DNA of 64,000 nt from Gammaproteobacteria bacterium (GTDB lineage: Bacteria; Pseudomonadota; Gammaproteobacteria; Steroidobacterales; Steroidobacteraceae): contig JABCZO010000015.1 in NCBI GenBank assembly GCA_013289615.1, positions 1 to 64,000 of the forward strand. The letters run 5' to 3'. Below, piece by piece: positions 40,171 to 47,765 of this stretch. Position numbers and translations under genes: made by a program. Numbering within the stretch: the stretch's first letter is position 1; each line of letters starts with the position of its first letter. A model generated the notes under the pieces. It did not search any database. It was not told where the DNA came from and was given only the letters and a program-made list of their open reading frames with translations.

Positions 40171-40530
40171 CTAATGGATGGAACGGGACGCCGGCCGGCT
40201 GCTACAGTCGGCCAAGGCCCGTCGCAATGTCTTCTGATCGTTCGATTTGCACCAAATCGCGGCCCTAATGCAGATGAGGTCGTCTTCGAGGCAGTGCTGG
40301 ACGAGCGGGCCCCCGTCGTCCTGCCTGTTCCATTTATCGATGCGGAACCATTGTTCGAACCCATCGGCTAATGCGATGAGCTTTTTGTCGATGTAGTCAC
40401 CGCATTGCGTTGCCTGCAGTGCGGCAATAGCCCAGCGCGCGCGGCTCAAGGCATTGGGGTTGACCCCCCCCTCCAGCTCGATAAGGGCCCTCAGCTCCTC
40501 GCAGAGCCTGGTGACTTCAGATTCATCCAC
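40171..40530 (-). CDS. Hypothetical protein
   Basis: A 119-residue protein of unknown family. The GTG at 40530 has a strong GGAGG nine bases upstream, which decides the start (MDESEVTRLCEELRALIELEGG). The chain is mainly helical by composition, with several cysteines and tryptophans (YIDKKLIALADGFEQWFRIDKW, DDLICIRAAIWCKSNDQK) and no membrane segment. It converges with the preceding unknown gene. Base composition is less GC-rich than the flanking rib genes, consistent with acquired DNA. Confidence 0.5.
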   Translation of the reverse strand: MDESEVTRLCEELRALIELEGGVNPNALSRARWAIAALQATQCGDYIDKKLIALADGFEQWFRIDKWNRQDDGGPLVQHCLEDDLICIRAAIWCKSNDQKTLRRALADCSSRPASRSIH

Positions 40531-40706
40531 AGTCCGTGACCTCCGGCGAAGTCCCCAAGCTTGCTCCGGCGGCGCGCCAACAACGTTGTCAGAGTTCCGT
40601 ATTTGCACTTACAAGCCTGCAGCAACAATGACCGCGGCGAAATCGGGAACCAGTTCCGTCCAGCGCTATATGACGAGACGCGGTTGCTGCCGTGTGGGCC
40701 AGCGTA

Positions 40707-40735
40707 CCGACAGCGCTTCCTTGGCCGAGTAATAT
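40707..40735 (+). promoter_or_regulatory. Candidate sigma-70 promoter for a small RNA
   Basis: CCGACA at 40707–40712 (four of six -35 positions) and TAATAT at 40730–40735 (four of six -10 positions) are separated by 17 bases. Initiation would fall near 40741, exactly where a stem-loop structure ending in an intrinsic terminator begins. The match is moderate by itself; the coincidence with the RNA structure is what makes it credible. Confidence 0.4.
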
Positions 40736-40740
40736 GCATG

Positions 40741-40840
40741 CCTGAGTCCAGACAACGACCATCACTCGACCCCCGAGCGATGCTCTTATGAGCTCAGGTT
40801 TGACCCGCTGGTACGGTAATGCGTGCCGGCGGGGTTTTTC
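40741..40840 (+). ncRNA. Candidate small RNA, about 100 nt
   Basis: From the predicted transcription start at 40741, CCTGAG (40741–40746) pairs with CTCAGG (40793–40798). Inside lies a hairpin CATCaCTCG-ACCCC-CGAGcGATG (40760–40782). Immediately after comes a 12-bp intrinsic terminator with a T-run. No protein gene on the plus strand explains this terminator. The structure, the promoter spacing and the terminator together suggest a trans-acting small RNA. I recognise no known family: it is not 6S, tmRNA, SRP RNA or a Csr/Rsm RNA by its motifs. Confidence 0.45.
40804..40840 (+). terminator. Intrinsic terminator
   Basis: CCCGCTGGTACG (40804–40815) pairs over 12 positions, with two G-U wobbles, with CGTGCCGGCGGG (40822–40833) around a six-base loop. 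GTTTTTC follows. It is the clearest Rho-independent terminator I found in the window and it points rightward. Confidence 0.75.
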
Positions 40841-40919
40841 TTGTCGATCGCACACCGGTCTGTGCGCTGCATGGCATCGCGCGGCTACAGCGGACCGCCC
40901 TCGGCGGGCGAGCATTGGA

Positions 40920-41087
40920 TCATCCGGCAGTTTCATAGGGCGGGGCGGGCCGATTTCGCATCACGAATAGAATCGCCTCAAGCTCCTGCGGCGTGAATTT
41001 ACCGTCCAGCACCGCCTCGTGAGAATAGATTGTGCCGATGAATGAACGCGTTTTCTGTATGACCTTCGTCGCTTCTTCCAGGGTCAT
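40920..41087 (-). CDS. Small hypothetical protein (55 residues)
   Basis: A short gene on the minus strand starting MTLEEATKVIQKTRSFIG and ending PPYETAG. AGGAG lies six bases before the ATG at 41087 (plus-strand CTCCT at 41094–41098), a near-ideal ribosome-binding site. The product is predicted soluble with two amphipathic helices (EEATKVIQKTRSFIGTIY and PQELEAILFVMRNR). No family is recognised. It lies just beyond the small-RNA terminator and on the opposite strand. Confidence 0.55.
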   Translation of the reverse strand: MTLEEATKVIQKTRSFIGTIYSHEAVLDGKFTPQELEAILFVMRNRPAPPYETAG

Positions 41088-41288
41088 AAATTTCTCCTAC
41101 TCGTTCTTGCTGTGCTCAATCCCTGAGTTTTCCGTTGCGGATACTGCTCGAGTTCCCCGCTGCAGGCGTAGGAATTGTACAAAGGAAGAACTCGGACCGC
41201 GCCGACAACCGACGGCGGCATGGAGAATTCATGATCACGACGTTTCGCGCCGCTGCGTGCATCGCAGCGACACAGCGACGCTTGGAAC

Positions 41289-41328
41289 GTGTCACTGGCT
41301 ACAATGGCCGTAGTGACACGGCCAGTGA
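41289..41328. repeat. Two overlapping, mutually exclusive inverted repeats
   Basis: GTGTCACT (41289–41296) pairs with AGTGACAC (41312–41319). The overlapping TCACTGGC (41292–41299) pairs with GCCAGTGA (41321–41328). Both are perfect 8-bp arms sharing the left side, so an RNA could form only one at a time. This could be an operator, part of a small RNA, or chance in a region of unusual composition. Confidence 0.35.
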
Positions 41329-41422
41329 GTTGAGTCGAGATCCGTGCTAGCGGCCCGGCGCTGGCGCTATCGATGACGGTATCCCTGTCTTTCCCGGTAT
41401 TTCTTTTCTCGTAAAAACAACT

Positions 41423-41439
41423 TGTTACAATGAGAATCA
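41423..41439 (+). promoter_or_regulatory. Extended -10 promoter overlapped by a Fur-like site
   Basis: TGTTACAAT (41423–41431) is an extended -10 element (TGn followed by TACAAT). AATGAGAATCA (41429–41439) overlaps its end and matches ten of eleven positions of the Fur-box core AATGATAATCA. Flanking positions match poorly, about 12 of 19 overall. The next gene rightward is DUF2937 at 41524, followed by the VIT-type Fe/Mn transporter, so iron control would make sense; this is inference. Confidence 0.4.
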
Positions 41440-41523
41440 AGCTGTTCGCGCTACACGGGGCGGCTGCTGACCGCGCCCCAGGGACATCAGCCATGCTGAA
41501 ATGCCGACGATGAAGACCCGGTT

Positions 41524-42108
41524 ATGAAGGCGGTGCGCGCCATACTCGATCGCATCGTGCTGCTCTGCGCCGTGGTCGCGGCGGGCTGCATCCCGAGTTT
41601 CATCGTTCAATACCGGCAGCGCACCGGGGGCCGGCTCGATCAGGTGATGGCCGATCTGTCGCCATTTCAGGAGATCGCCAACCGCTATCACGGCGGCAGT
41701 CTCACCGAGCTGATTCGCTACCATCTGGCGAGCACCGATGCCACCTTTCACCAGGAGGGCGCGGCGCTGCAGTCGATGGTCCAGGCGGCCGAGCGACTGC
41801 GCTCAATGCTTGCGGCGCTCGATACTGATCTGGTGCATCAATGCGTCTTCCTGCTACTGCACCACGATAGTGACCTGCTGCGCGCGACCTGGGGCGGTTA
41901 CCAGCCAGGCTTCACGCTCGACCTGCAGGGCGCGGTGTTTGCGCTCGCGGTAGGGGTGGCGCTGTGGGCAATATTCCTGGGCATCTGGCACGGGCTGGCG
42001 CAGCTGATTGGCGCGCTGCGGCGCGGCTCGTCACACTCGCCGTCAGACCCGCCGCCGCGCGCACCGCCGCGCGGGCCGCCGCGCCGGACTGAGCCACGGC
42101 TGCGTTAA
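41524..42108 (+). CDS. DUF2937 family membrane protein
   Basis: A 194-residue protein with two membrane segments, one at the N-terminus (about 9–30, RIVLLCAVVAAGCIPSFIVQY) and one near 138–162 (LQGAVFALAVGVALWAIFLGIW). Between them lies a helical periplasmic-type region, and the tail is Pro/Arg-rich (SPSDPPPRAPPRGPPRR). It resembles DUF2937 proteins of pseudomonads and relatives, whose function is unknown. It sits downstream of a promoter with a Fur-like site and about 320 bases before the VIT transporter gene. Confidence 0.7.
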   Translation: MKAVRAILDRIVLLCAVVAAGCIPSFIVQYRQRTGGRLDQVMADLSPFQEIANRYHGGSLTELIRYHLASTDATFHQEGAALQSMVQAAERLRSMLAALDTDLVHQCVFLLLHHDSDLLRATWGGYQPGFTLDLQGAVFALAVGVALWAIFLGIWHGLAQLIGALRRGSSHSPSDPPPRAPPRGPPRRTEPRLR

Positions 42109-42156
42109 CATGCCGGCTCGCCAGCCACTGCCGGCATCCGTGCGGGCATACCAGCA

Positions 42157-42321
42157 ATGATCAATAAACTCCCGACACTGATCGCACCGAAGCAGTTCAC
42201 CGCCAGGCTGGCCGAGCCCGCTCACTGGGACGAGGCGCTGCAGTATATTGGCATCACAGCGCGGGCGATCGACAGTTACAGTGATCGGCTGGACGCTGCG
42301 ACGGCGCTGCTGCGCAATTGA
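42157..42321 (+). CDS. Possible small protein (54 residues)
   Basis: An open frame MINKLPTLIAPKQFTARLAE onward, ending ATALLRN, with the composition of a soluble helical peptide (HWDEALQYIGITARAIDSY). There is no clear ribosome-binding site, which keeps confidence low. It fills most of the gap between the DUF2937 and VIT genes. No family is recognised. Confidence 0.28.
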   Translation: MINKLPTLIAPKQFTARLAEPAHWDEALQYIGITARAIDSYSDRLDAATALLRN

Positions 42322-42429
42322 GCAGCCGGTGCGCTCGGCGCGAGTTCATCACCGCGATCATCGGCTCCGACCACGCTCCACCTGGCCGCTGGAGCCGTAT
42401 GAGTTACAGATCTGAATGAGCCCTGGACA

Positions 42430-43125
42430 ATGACGCGACATCAATTCGAACGCCATTACATCAATCGCATCGGCTGGCTGCGCGCCGCGGTGCTAGGCGC
42501 CAATGACGGCATCGTGTCGCTGTCGAGCCTGCTGGTCGGGATCGCCGCCACGCACGTCTCGCGCAGCCAGGCGGTCATCGTCGGCGTCGCCGGCCTGGTC
42601 GGCGGAGCGATGTCGATGGCGGCCGGGGAGTTCGTATCGGTGAGCTCGCAGGCCGACAGCGAACGCTCGGATCTGGAGCGCGAGCGGCGCGAGCTGGAGA
42701 GCAACGAGCCGGCCGAGCGCGCTGAGCTTGCCGGCATCTATGTCCAGCGGGGCCTCACGCCGGCACTGGCCTCGCAGGTGGCGGTGGCGCTGATGCAGCA
42801 CGATGCGCTCGCCGCCCACGCCCGCGACGAGCTCGGGATGTCGGTGATGCATCGGGCGCGGCCGCTGCAGGCGGCGCTGGCGTCGGCCTCGAGCTTCGCC
42901 ACCGGTGCGCTGCTGCCGCTGCTGGTGGTGCTGACCAGTCCGGCGCGCACGCTGATACCGCTCATCGCCGGCAGCTCGCTGCTGTTCCTGGCGCTGCTGG
43001 GCGCCCTGGCGGCACGCGCCGGCGGGGCACCGATGGGCGCCGCGGCGCTGCGTGTGACCGTCTGGGGGGCGTTGGCGATGGCGGTGACGGCGCTGGTGGG
43101 CAGCGCCTTTGGCAGCTTCGCCTGA
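42430..43125 (+). CDS. VIT1/CCC1 family Fe2+/Mn2+ transporter
   Basis: A 231-residue inner-membrane protein with five membrane helices. Conserved features are WLRAAVLGANDGIVSLSSLLVG in helix 1, GAMSMAAGEFVSVSSQADSE at the end of helix 2, and an acidic cytoplasmic helical insert rich in Glu (about 76–115), the metal-binding domain of VIT1. The family exports or sequesters ferrous iron and manganese. Twenty-eight bases separate it from ribB on the same strand, so ribB may now be read from its promoter. It lies in the stretch that splits the riboflavin genes. Confidence 0.92.
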   Translation: MTRHQFERHYINRIGWLRAAVLGANDGIVSLSSLLVGIAATHVSRSQAVIVGVAGLVGGAMSMAAGEFVSVSSQADSERSDLERERRELESNEPAERAELAGIYVQRGLTPALASQVAVALMQHDALAAHARDELGMSVMHRARPLQAALASASSFATGALLPLLVVLTSPARTLIPLIAGSSLLFLALLGALAARAGGAPMGAAALRVTVWGALAMAVTALVGSAFGSFA

Positions 43126-43153
43126 AGCCGGCTTCGCGTGATAGCGTGCGCCT

Positions 43154-44326
43154 ATGGCGAAATTGAGCGCAATCAACCCGAACAGTGCCGCAGCGGCCGC
43201 CACCTGCGCCAGCCCCAGCGGCTTGCATTCCATCGACGAGATCCTGGCCGAGCTGCGCGCCGGACACATGGTCGTGATCATGGACGACGAAGATCGCGAG
43301 AACGAAGGCGATCTGGTGATGGCGGCCGACTGCGTGCGGCCGGAGGATATCAATTTCATGGCCCGTTTCGGACGCGGCCTGATCTGCCTGACGCTGACGC
43401 GCGAGCGCTGCGCGCAGCTGCGCCTGCCACTGATGGTCAGCGATACCGATCGCACCCAACGCACCAATTTCACGCTCTCGATCGAGGCCGCCGAGGGCGT
43501 CACCACCGGCATCTCGGCCCACGACCGCGCCCATACCGTGCGCACCGCGGTGCGCCCCGATGCCCGGCCGGAACATCTGCGCCAACCCGGCCACGTGTTC
43601 CCGGTCATGGCACAACCGGGCGGCGTGCTGACGCGCGCCGGACACACCGAGGCCGGCTGCGACCTGGCGCGACTGGCCGGTTTCGAGCCCGCTGCGGCCA
43701 TCGTGGAGATCATGAACGACGATGGGACGATGGCGCGCCGACCGGAACTGGAAGCATTCGCGCGCCGCCACCAGCTCAAGATCGGCACCATCGCCGACCT
43801 GATCCGCTACCGCCTGCAGACCGAGCGCTCGGTCGAGCGCATCGCCGAGCAAAGCGTGAGCAGCGCCTATGGCGATTTTCGCCTTTACTGCTACGAGGAT
43901 CACGTCAATCGCGACGTGCACCTGGCGCTGGTGCACGGCGACCTGACGTCCGAGACACCGATCGTGCGCGTGCATGTGACCGACACGCTGCGCGACCTGC
44001 TAGGGGTACGCGACGGCTCGCAGGCCTGGACGCTGCCGGCGGCGCTGCAACGCATCGCCCACTCGCCGTGCGGCGTGGTGGTGATCCTGCGCCAGCGCGA
44101 ACCGCCGCGCGAGCTGGCCGATGCGGTGGGCGCGCTGTCGCGTCGCGCGTCGGGTGCAGCGCCCGCCACGCTCAGCGGAGGGGTGCTGCGCACCTACGGG
44201 GTCGGCGCGCAGATCCTGCGCGACCTCGGCGTGCAGCGCATGCGCGTGCTGTCGGCGCCCAGGCAGCTGCACGGCATCGCCGCTTTCGGGCTCGAGATCG
44301 TCGATTACGTCGGCGAGAGCGCCTGA
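43154..44326 (+). CDS. ribB: 3,4-Dihydroxy-2-butanone-4-phosphate synthase with degenerate GTP cyclohydrolase II domain
   Basis: A 390-residue protein. Residues about 17–215 are DHBP synthase, making the four-carbon riboflavin precursor from ribulose-5-phosphate: IMDDEDRENEGDLVMAAD with the catalytic acidic loop, TDRTQRTNFT, HVFPVMAQPGGVLTRAGHTEA and AAIVEIMNDDGTM. Residues about 225–385 align with GTP cyclohydrolase II (YEDHVNRDVHLALVHG), but the zinc cysteines (normally C-x-TGD with RCDCG) are replaced (VTDTLRDLLGVRDG), so this half should be inactive, as in several gammaproteobacterial RibB proteins. A separate ribA is therefore expected elsewhere. ribH follows 24 bases later. Confidence 0.94.
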   Translation: MAKLSAINPNSAAAAATCASPSGLHSIDEILAELRAGHMVVIMDDEDRENEGDLVMAADCVRPEDINFMARFGRGLICLTLTRERCAQLRLPLMVSDTDRTQRTNFTLSIEAAEGVTTGISAHDRAHTVRTAVRPDARPEHLRQPGHVFPVMAQPGGVLTRAGHTEAGCDLARLAGFEPAAAIVEIMNDDGTMARRPELEAFARRHQLKIGTIADLIRYRLQTERSVERIAEQSVSSAYGDFRLYCYEDHVNRDVHLALVHGDLTSETPIVRVHVTDTLRDLLGVRDGSQAWTLPAALQRIAHSPCGVVVILRQREPPRELADAVGALSRRASGAAPATLSGGVLRTYGVGAQILRDLGVQRMRVLSAPRQLHGIAAFGLEIVDYVGESA

Positions 44327-44350
44327 GGCTTCGCTATACTGCGCAGCCGC

Positions 44351-44824
44351 ATGGGTACCGCGGCCATTCATTCCGAGACGTTTGCAGCGAGCGAATTCAG
44401 ATTCGCGATCGTGGCTGCGCGCTATAACGATGACATCGTTGAGGCGCTGCTCGACGCTGCCCGGGCCGCATGGCGCAAGCACGGCGGCACCGACGCGGCA
44501 CTGCAGGTCGAGTACGTACCGGGCGCGTTCGAGCTGCCGCTGGCGGCCCGGGTGCTGGCGCTGCAGGGCCGGGTCGATGCGGTGGTGGCGCTGGGCTGCG
44601 TCATTCGCGGCGACACCGCCCATTTCGAATTCGTCGCCGGGCAGTGCGCGTACGGCCTGCAGCGCGTGATGCTCGATACCGGCGTACCGGTGAGCTTTGG
44701 GGTACTGACGGTGGACACGCGGGCGCAGGCGCGCGAGCGCGCGGCGCCGGATTCGCGCAACAAGGGCGGTGAAGCGCTCGAGACGGCGCTGGCGATGGCA
44801 AGCCTGCTGCGGCGGCTGGCGTGA
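44351..44824 (+). CDS. ribH: 6,7-Dimethyl-8-ribityllumazine synthase
   Basis: A 157-residue subunit of the lumazine synthase capsid or pentamer, condensing the RibD/RibB products into ribityllumazine. It has RFAIVAARYNDDIVEALLDAA, VPGAFELPLAARVLA, ALGCVIRGDTAHFEFVAGQ with the catalytic His region, and NKGGEALETALAMA at the end. The stop overlaps the GTG of nusB by four bases (GTGA), a classic coupled pair. Confidence 0.97.
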   Translation: MGTAAIHSETFAASEFRFAIVAARYNDDIVEALLDAARAAWRKHGGTDAALQVEYVPGAFELPLAARVLALQGRVDAVVALGCVIRGDTAHFEFVAGQCAYGLQRVMLDTGVPVSFGVLTVDTRAQARERAAPDSRNKGGEALETALAMASLLRRLA

Positions 44825-45258
44825 GCGGGCCGGTCGAGCGCAAATCCGGCGCCCGCAAGCTGGCGCGCAAACTGGCGCTGCAGGCGCTGTATCGCTGGCA
44901 GCTCAACGCCTGCGAATGGCAGGACCTGGTATCCGAGTTTGCGACCGACGCCGACATGGCGCGTGCCGATGCGGAGTACTTCCAGGCGCTGATCGCAGCC
45001 ATCACGCGCTCGCACGCCGAACTCGACGCTGCGCTCGCGCCGCTGCTCGATCGCAGCCCGGCGCAGCTCGATCCGGTGGAACACGCGCTGCTGCTGATCG
45101 GCAGCTACGAGCTGCAGCACCGGCCGGAGGTTCCATTTCGCGTCGTGATCAACGAGGCGGTCACGCTCGCGCGCCGCTTCGGTGCCACCGACGGCCATAA
45201 GTTCGTCAATGGCGTGCTCGATCGCGCGGCGCGCCTGTGGCGCGTCGAGGAGCATTGA
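44821..45258 (+). CDS. nusB: Transcription antitermination factor NusB
   Basis: A 145-residue helical RNA-binding protein that, with NusE (S10), assembles antitermination complexes on boxA in rRNA operons. It shows RKLARKLALQALYRWQLN, LDPVEHALLLIGSYEL and VVINEAVTLARRFGATDGHKFVNGVLD. The start is GTG, overlapping ribH. thiL follows after a 31-base gap. Confidence 0.97.
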   Translation: MSGPVERKSGARKLARKLALQALYRWQLNACEWQDLVSEFATDADMARADAEYFQALIAAITRSHAELDAALAPLLDRSPAQLDPVEHALLLIGSYELQHRPEVPFRVVINEAVTLARRFGATDGHKFVNGVLDRAARLWRVEEH

Positions 45259-45289
45259 GCGCTGCGGCGCCGATGCCTGCCATCAGCAC

Positions 45290-46255
45290 GTGGCCGCCTC
45301 TGAATCGCAACTGATCGAGCGCTTCTTTCGCGACCTTGGCGCCAGCCGCAACGATACCGTGCTCGGCATCGGCGACGACGCGGCGCTGCTGCGGGTGCCG
45401 GGGGGCTGCGAGCTGGCGCTGACCACCGACGCGCTGATCGAGGGCGTGCATTTTTTACCGGGTGCGCCGCCACGGACGCTCGGGCATCGGGCTCTGGCGG
45501 TCAACCTGAGCGATATCGCGGCCATGGGCGCCAGTCCGAGCTGGGCGCTGTTGTCGCTCAACCTGCCGGTGGCGGATGAAACCTGGCTGCACGAGTTCGC
45601 CGCCGGCTTCGGAGAGCTGGCACGCAGCCATGCGGTGGCCCTGGTGGGGGGAAACCTGAGCCGCGGCGCGCTGTCGATCACGGTCGAACTGGCCGGACTG
45701 GTGCCGTCGGGAGAGGCGTTGCGGCGCGCTGGCGCGCGCGCTGGCGATGAGCTGTATCTGAGCGGTAGCGTCGGCGATGCCGCCTGCGGTTTGAAATTCT
45801 TGCGCGGCGCGGCGGCAGGCACGGCCGCCGATGCGGCGTGGTTGCAGCGACGGTTCGAATATCCGACGCCGCGCGTGGCGCTGGGAGCGGCGCTGCGCGG
45901 GATTGCCAGCGCCTGCATCGACGTCTCCGACGGCGTGTATATCGATGCCACGCGCCTGCTGGCGGCATCCGGCTGCGCGGCCACGCTCCAGATCGAGCGC
46001 CTGCCGCTATCGGCTCCTCTGCGCCGCGCGCTTGGCACTCAGGCCTGGCGCCTGGCGCTGAGTGGCGGCGAGGATTACGAGCTATGCTTCACCGCGGCCG
46101 CGGCTCAGGCGGGCGCGATCGGCGCGATAGCCGAGCGCACCGGGCAAGCCCTGACGCGTGTTGGCGCCCTGCATCCCGGAAGCGGCCTGGTGCTCACAAT
46201 GGCCGGGTCGGTGATGCAGTTCTCGCCTTCGGGTTTTGATCACTTCGGCGATTGA
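45290..46255 (+). CDS. thiL: Thiamine-monophosphate kinase
   Basis: A 321-residue ATP-dependent kinase forming thiamine diphosphate from the monophosphate. Motifs are ESQLIERFFRDLGA, VLGIGDDAALLRVPGG, LTTDALIEGVHFLP, LAVNLSDIAAMGA, GGNLSRGALSITVELAG and LALSGGEDYELCFT. The GTG at 45290 gives the normal N-terminus; the ribosome-binding site is weak, which suggests coupling to nusB. It closes the riboflavin–nusB–thiamine run. Confidence 0.95.
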   Translation: MAASESQLIERFFRDLGASRNDTVLGIGDDAALLRVPGGCELALTTDALIEGVHFLPGAPPRTLGHRALAVNLSDIAAMGASPSWALLSLNLPVADETWLHEFAAGFGELARSHAVALVGGNLSRGALSITVELAGLVPSGEALRRAGARAGDELYLSGSVGDAACGLKFLRGAAAGTAADAAWLQRRFEYPTPRVALGAALRGIASACIDVSDGVYIDATRLLAASGCAATLQIERLPLSAPLRRALGTQAWRLALSGGEDYELCFTAAAAQAGAIGAIAERTGQALTRVGALHPGSGLVLTMAGSVMQFSPSGFDHFGD

Positions 46256-46396
46256 ACATTGCGCCCCGGCGGCCGCCCGGCGTAGCAACTCTTGGCGCGC
46301 GCGCCCACAGCCGCCGCCGATCCGCGATCCGCATCACAGCCGTGCGGTGTTGCCGACGCTTATTCTGGCCACTGTCGTCCAGGGGTCGTCGGGTCG

Positions 46397-47698
46397 ATGA
46401 AAGCTTCCGCACCGAAAAACGTAAACACCATCAAGATTCCCGACCGTATCGGCAAGTACCCCATCATCAATGAGGTCGGGCACGGCAGCACCGGTACCGT
46501 GTTTATGTCACATGACCCCTACTACGGGCGTGACGTGGCGATCAAGGTCTACAACATCGAGGCCGGCGGCGATGACGAGCGCGCCCGGGTGGCGCGCAAG
46601 ATGTTCCTGTCCGAAGCGCACATGGTGGGGATGCTGCACCATCCGAACATCCTGCCGATCTACGATGCCGGCGAGGAAAACGGTCACTGCTACATCGTCA
46701 CCGAACACGTGCACGGGGCGCGCACGCTGTCGGCCTACTGCCGTCCCGACAACCTGCTGCGCCTGGACGATGTGGTCGAACTGATGTTCAAGTGCGCCAA
46801 GGCGCTGCACTACGCGCATTCGCGCGGCGTTATCCACCGCGACATCAAGCCTTCAAATATCATGCTCACGACCGACAGCGATGTCCGCATCATCGATTTC
46901 GGCATTGCGCTGGTCGCCGACTCGGAGATATCGCGTATCGAGGGCATCGCGGGTTCGCCCAGCTACATGTCGCCCGAACAGGTGCAGAGCCTGGATCTGA
47001 GCAACCGCTCGGACCTGTATTCGCTCGGTGCCGTGATGTATGAGCTGCTGACCGGAGTGCGGCCATTTCGCGCCGGCAATCTGGCCAAGCTGCTGCATCA
47101 GATTGTCTATGCCACGCCGGTACCGATCCATACCCTGCGGGCCGACGTACCGGAGGAGATCGAGAACGTGGTGGCGGTGGCGATGCAGAAGGATCCGGCG
47201 CGCCGCTATCAGTCGGGCCTGGATTTTGCCGCCGAACTCACGCGCGTGCACCAGACGCTGCGGCAACAGAATGCGCGCATTGACCGGCAGGAACAGTTCA
47301 CGCTGCTGCGGCGGCTGAAGTTCTTTCATGAATTCTCGCACGCCGAGATTCACGAGGTGCTGCGTGCCAGCCACTGGCAGGAATACGCCGCCGGCGAGCA
47401 GATCGTGAAGGAAGGGGAGATGGACGATCGCTTCTATATCATCGTGGCCGGAAACTGCGCCATGGAGCGTCATGGCGAGCGCATCGGCCTGCTATCGAGC
47501 GGTGAGTGTTTCGGCGAGACCAGCTACGTGCAAGGCGCGAAGCGCACCGCGACCATTCTGGCGGCCGATGTGGTCACGGTGCTGAAGGTCAGCTCGACGC
47601 TGCTGGAGCAGGTGTCCGCGTCATGCCAGCTGCGCTTCAACCGCGTGTTCCTGCGCTCGCTGATCAGCCGCCTGCAGAGCACCGAGCTGCGAGGCTGA
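46397..47698 (+). CDS. Serine/threonine protein kinase with C-terminal cyclic-nucleotide-binding domain
   Basis: A 433-residue soluble kinase. The Hanks-type kinase domain (about 20–285) has a glycine loop GHGSTGTVF, VAIKVY lysine, HRDIKPSN (D149), DFG, and GSPSYMSPEQ before the P+1 loop, so it should be active. A helical linker (RIDRQEQFTLLRRLKFFHEF) leads to a CRP-like cyclic-nucleotide domain (about 315–425) with GECFGETSYV and KRTATILA, where the conserved Arg of the phosphate cassette is present. The order, kinase then nucleotide domain, is the reverse of eukaryotic PKG. It lies 141 bases after thiL. No phosphatase gene is adjacent. Confidence 0.9.
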   Translation: MKASAPKNVNTIKIPDRIGKYPIINEVGHGSTGTVFMSHDPYYGRDVAIKVYNIEAGGDDERARVARKMFLSEAHMVGMLHHPNILPIYDAGEENGHCYIVTEHVHGARTLSAYCRPDNLLRLDDVVELMFKCAKALHYAHSRGVIHRDIKPSNIMLTTDSDVRIIDFGIALVADSEISRIEGIAGSPSYMSPEQVQSLDLSNRSDLYSLGAVMYELLTGVRPFRAGNLAKLLHQIVYATPVPIHTLRADVPEEIENVVAVAMQKDPARRYQSGLDFAAELTRVHQTLRQQNARIDRQEQFTLLRRLKFFHEFSHAEIHEVLRASHWQEYAAGEQIVKEGEMDDRFYIIVAGNCAMERHGERIGLLSSGECFGETSYVQGAKRTATILAADVVTVLKVSSTLLEQVSASCQLRFNRVFLRSLISRLQSTELRG

Positions 47699-47765
47699 TT
47701 CGATCCTCGTGGTGCCGCCGCCCTCAGGCGGGCGGCTACACGATGCTACCTCTGGACCACCGCTG

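Larger units (their letters stand above)
41088..41523. other. Gene-free stretch with hairpins and a promoter
   Basis: 436 bases without a credible gene. It must hold the promoter of the 55-residue gene (leftward) and of the DUF2937 gene (rightward). It also contains overlapping inverted repeats at 41289–41328 and an extended -10 promoter with a Fur-like sequence at 41423–41439, both listed separately. Confidence 0.4.

Noticed and set aside
43126-43153. FMN riboswitch before ribB
   Set aside because: Only 28 bases separate ribB from the transporter gene, with none of the conserved RFN element sequences.
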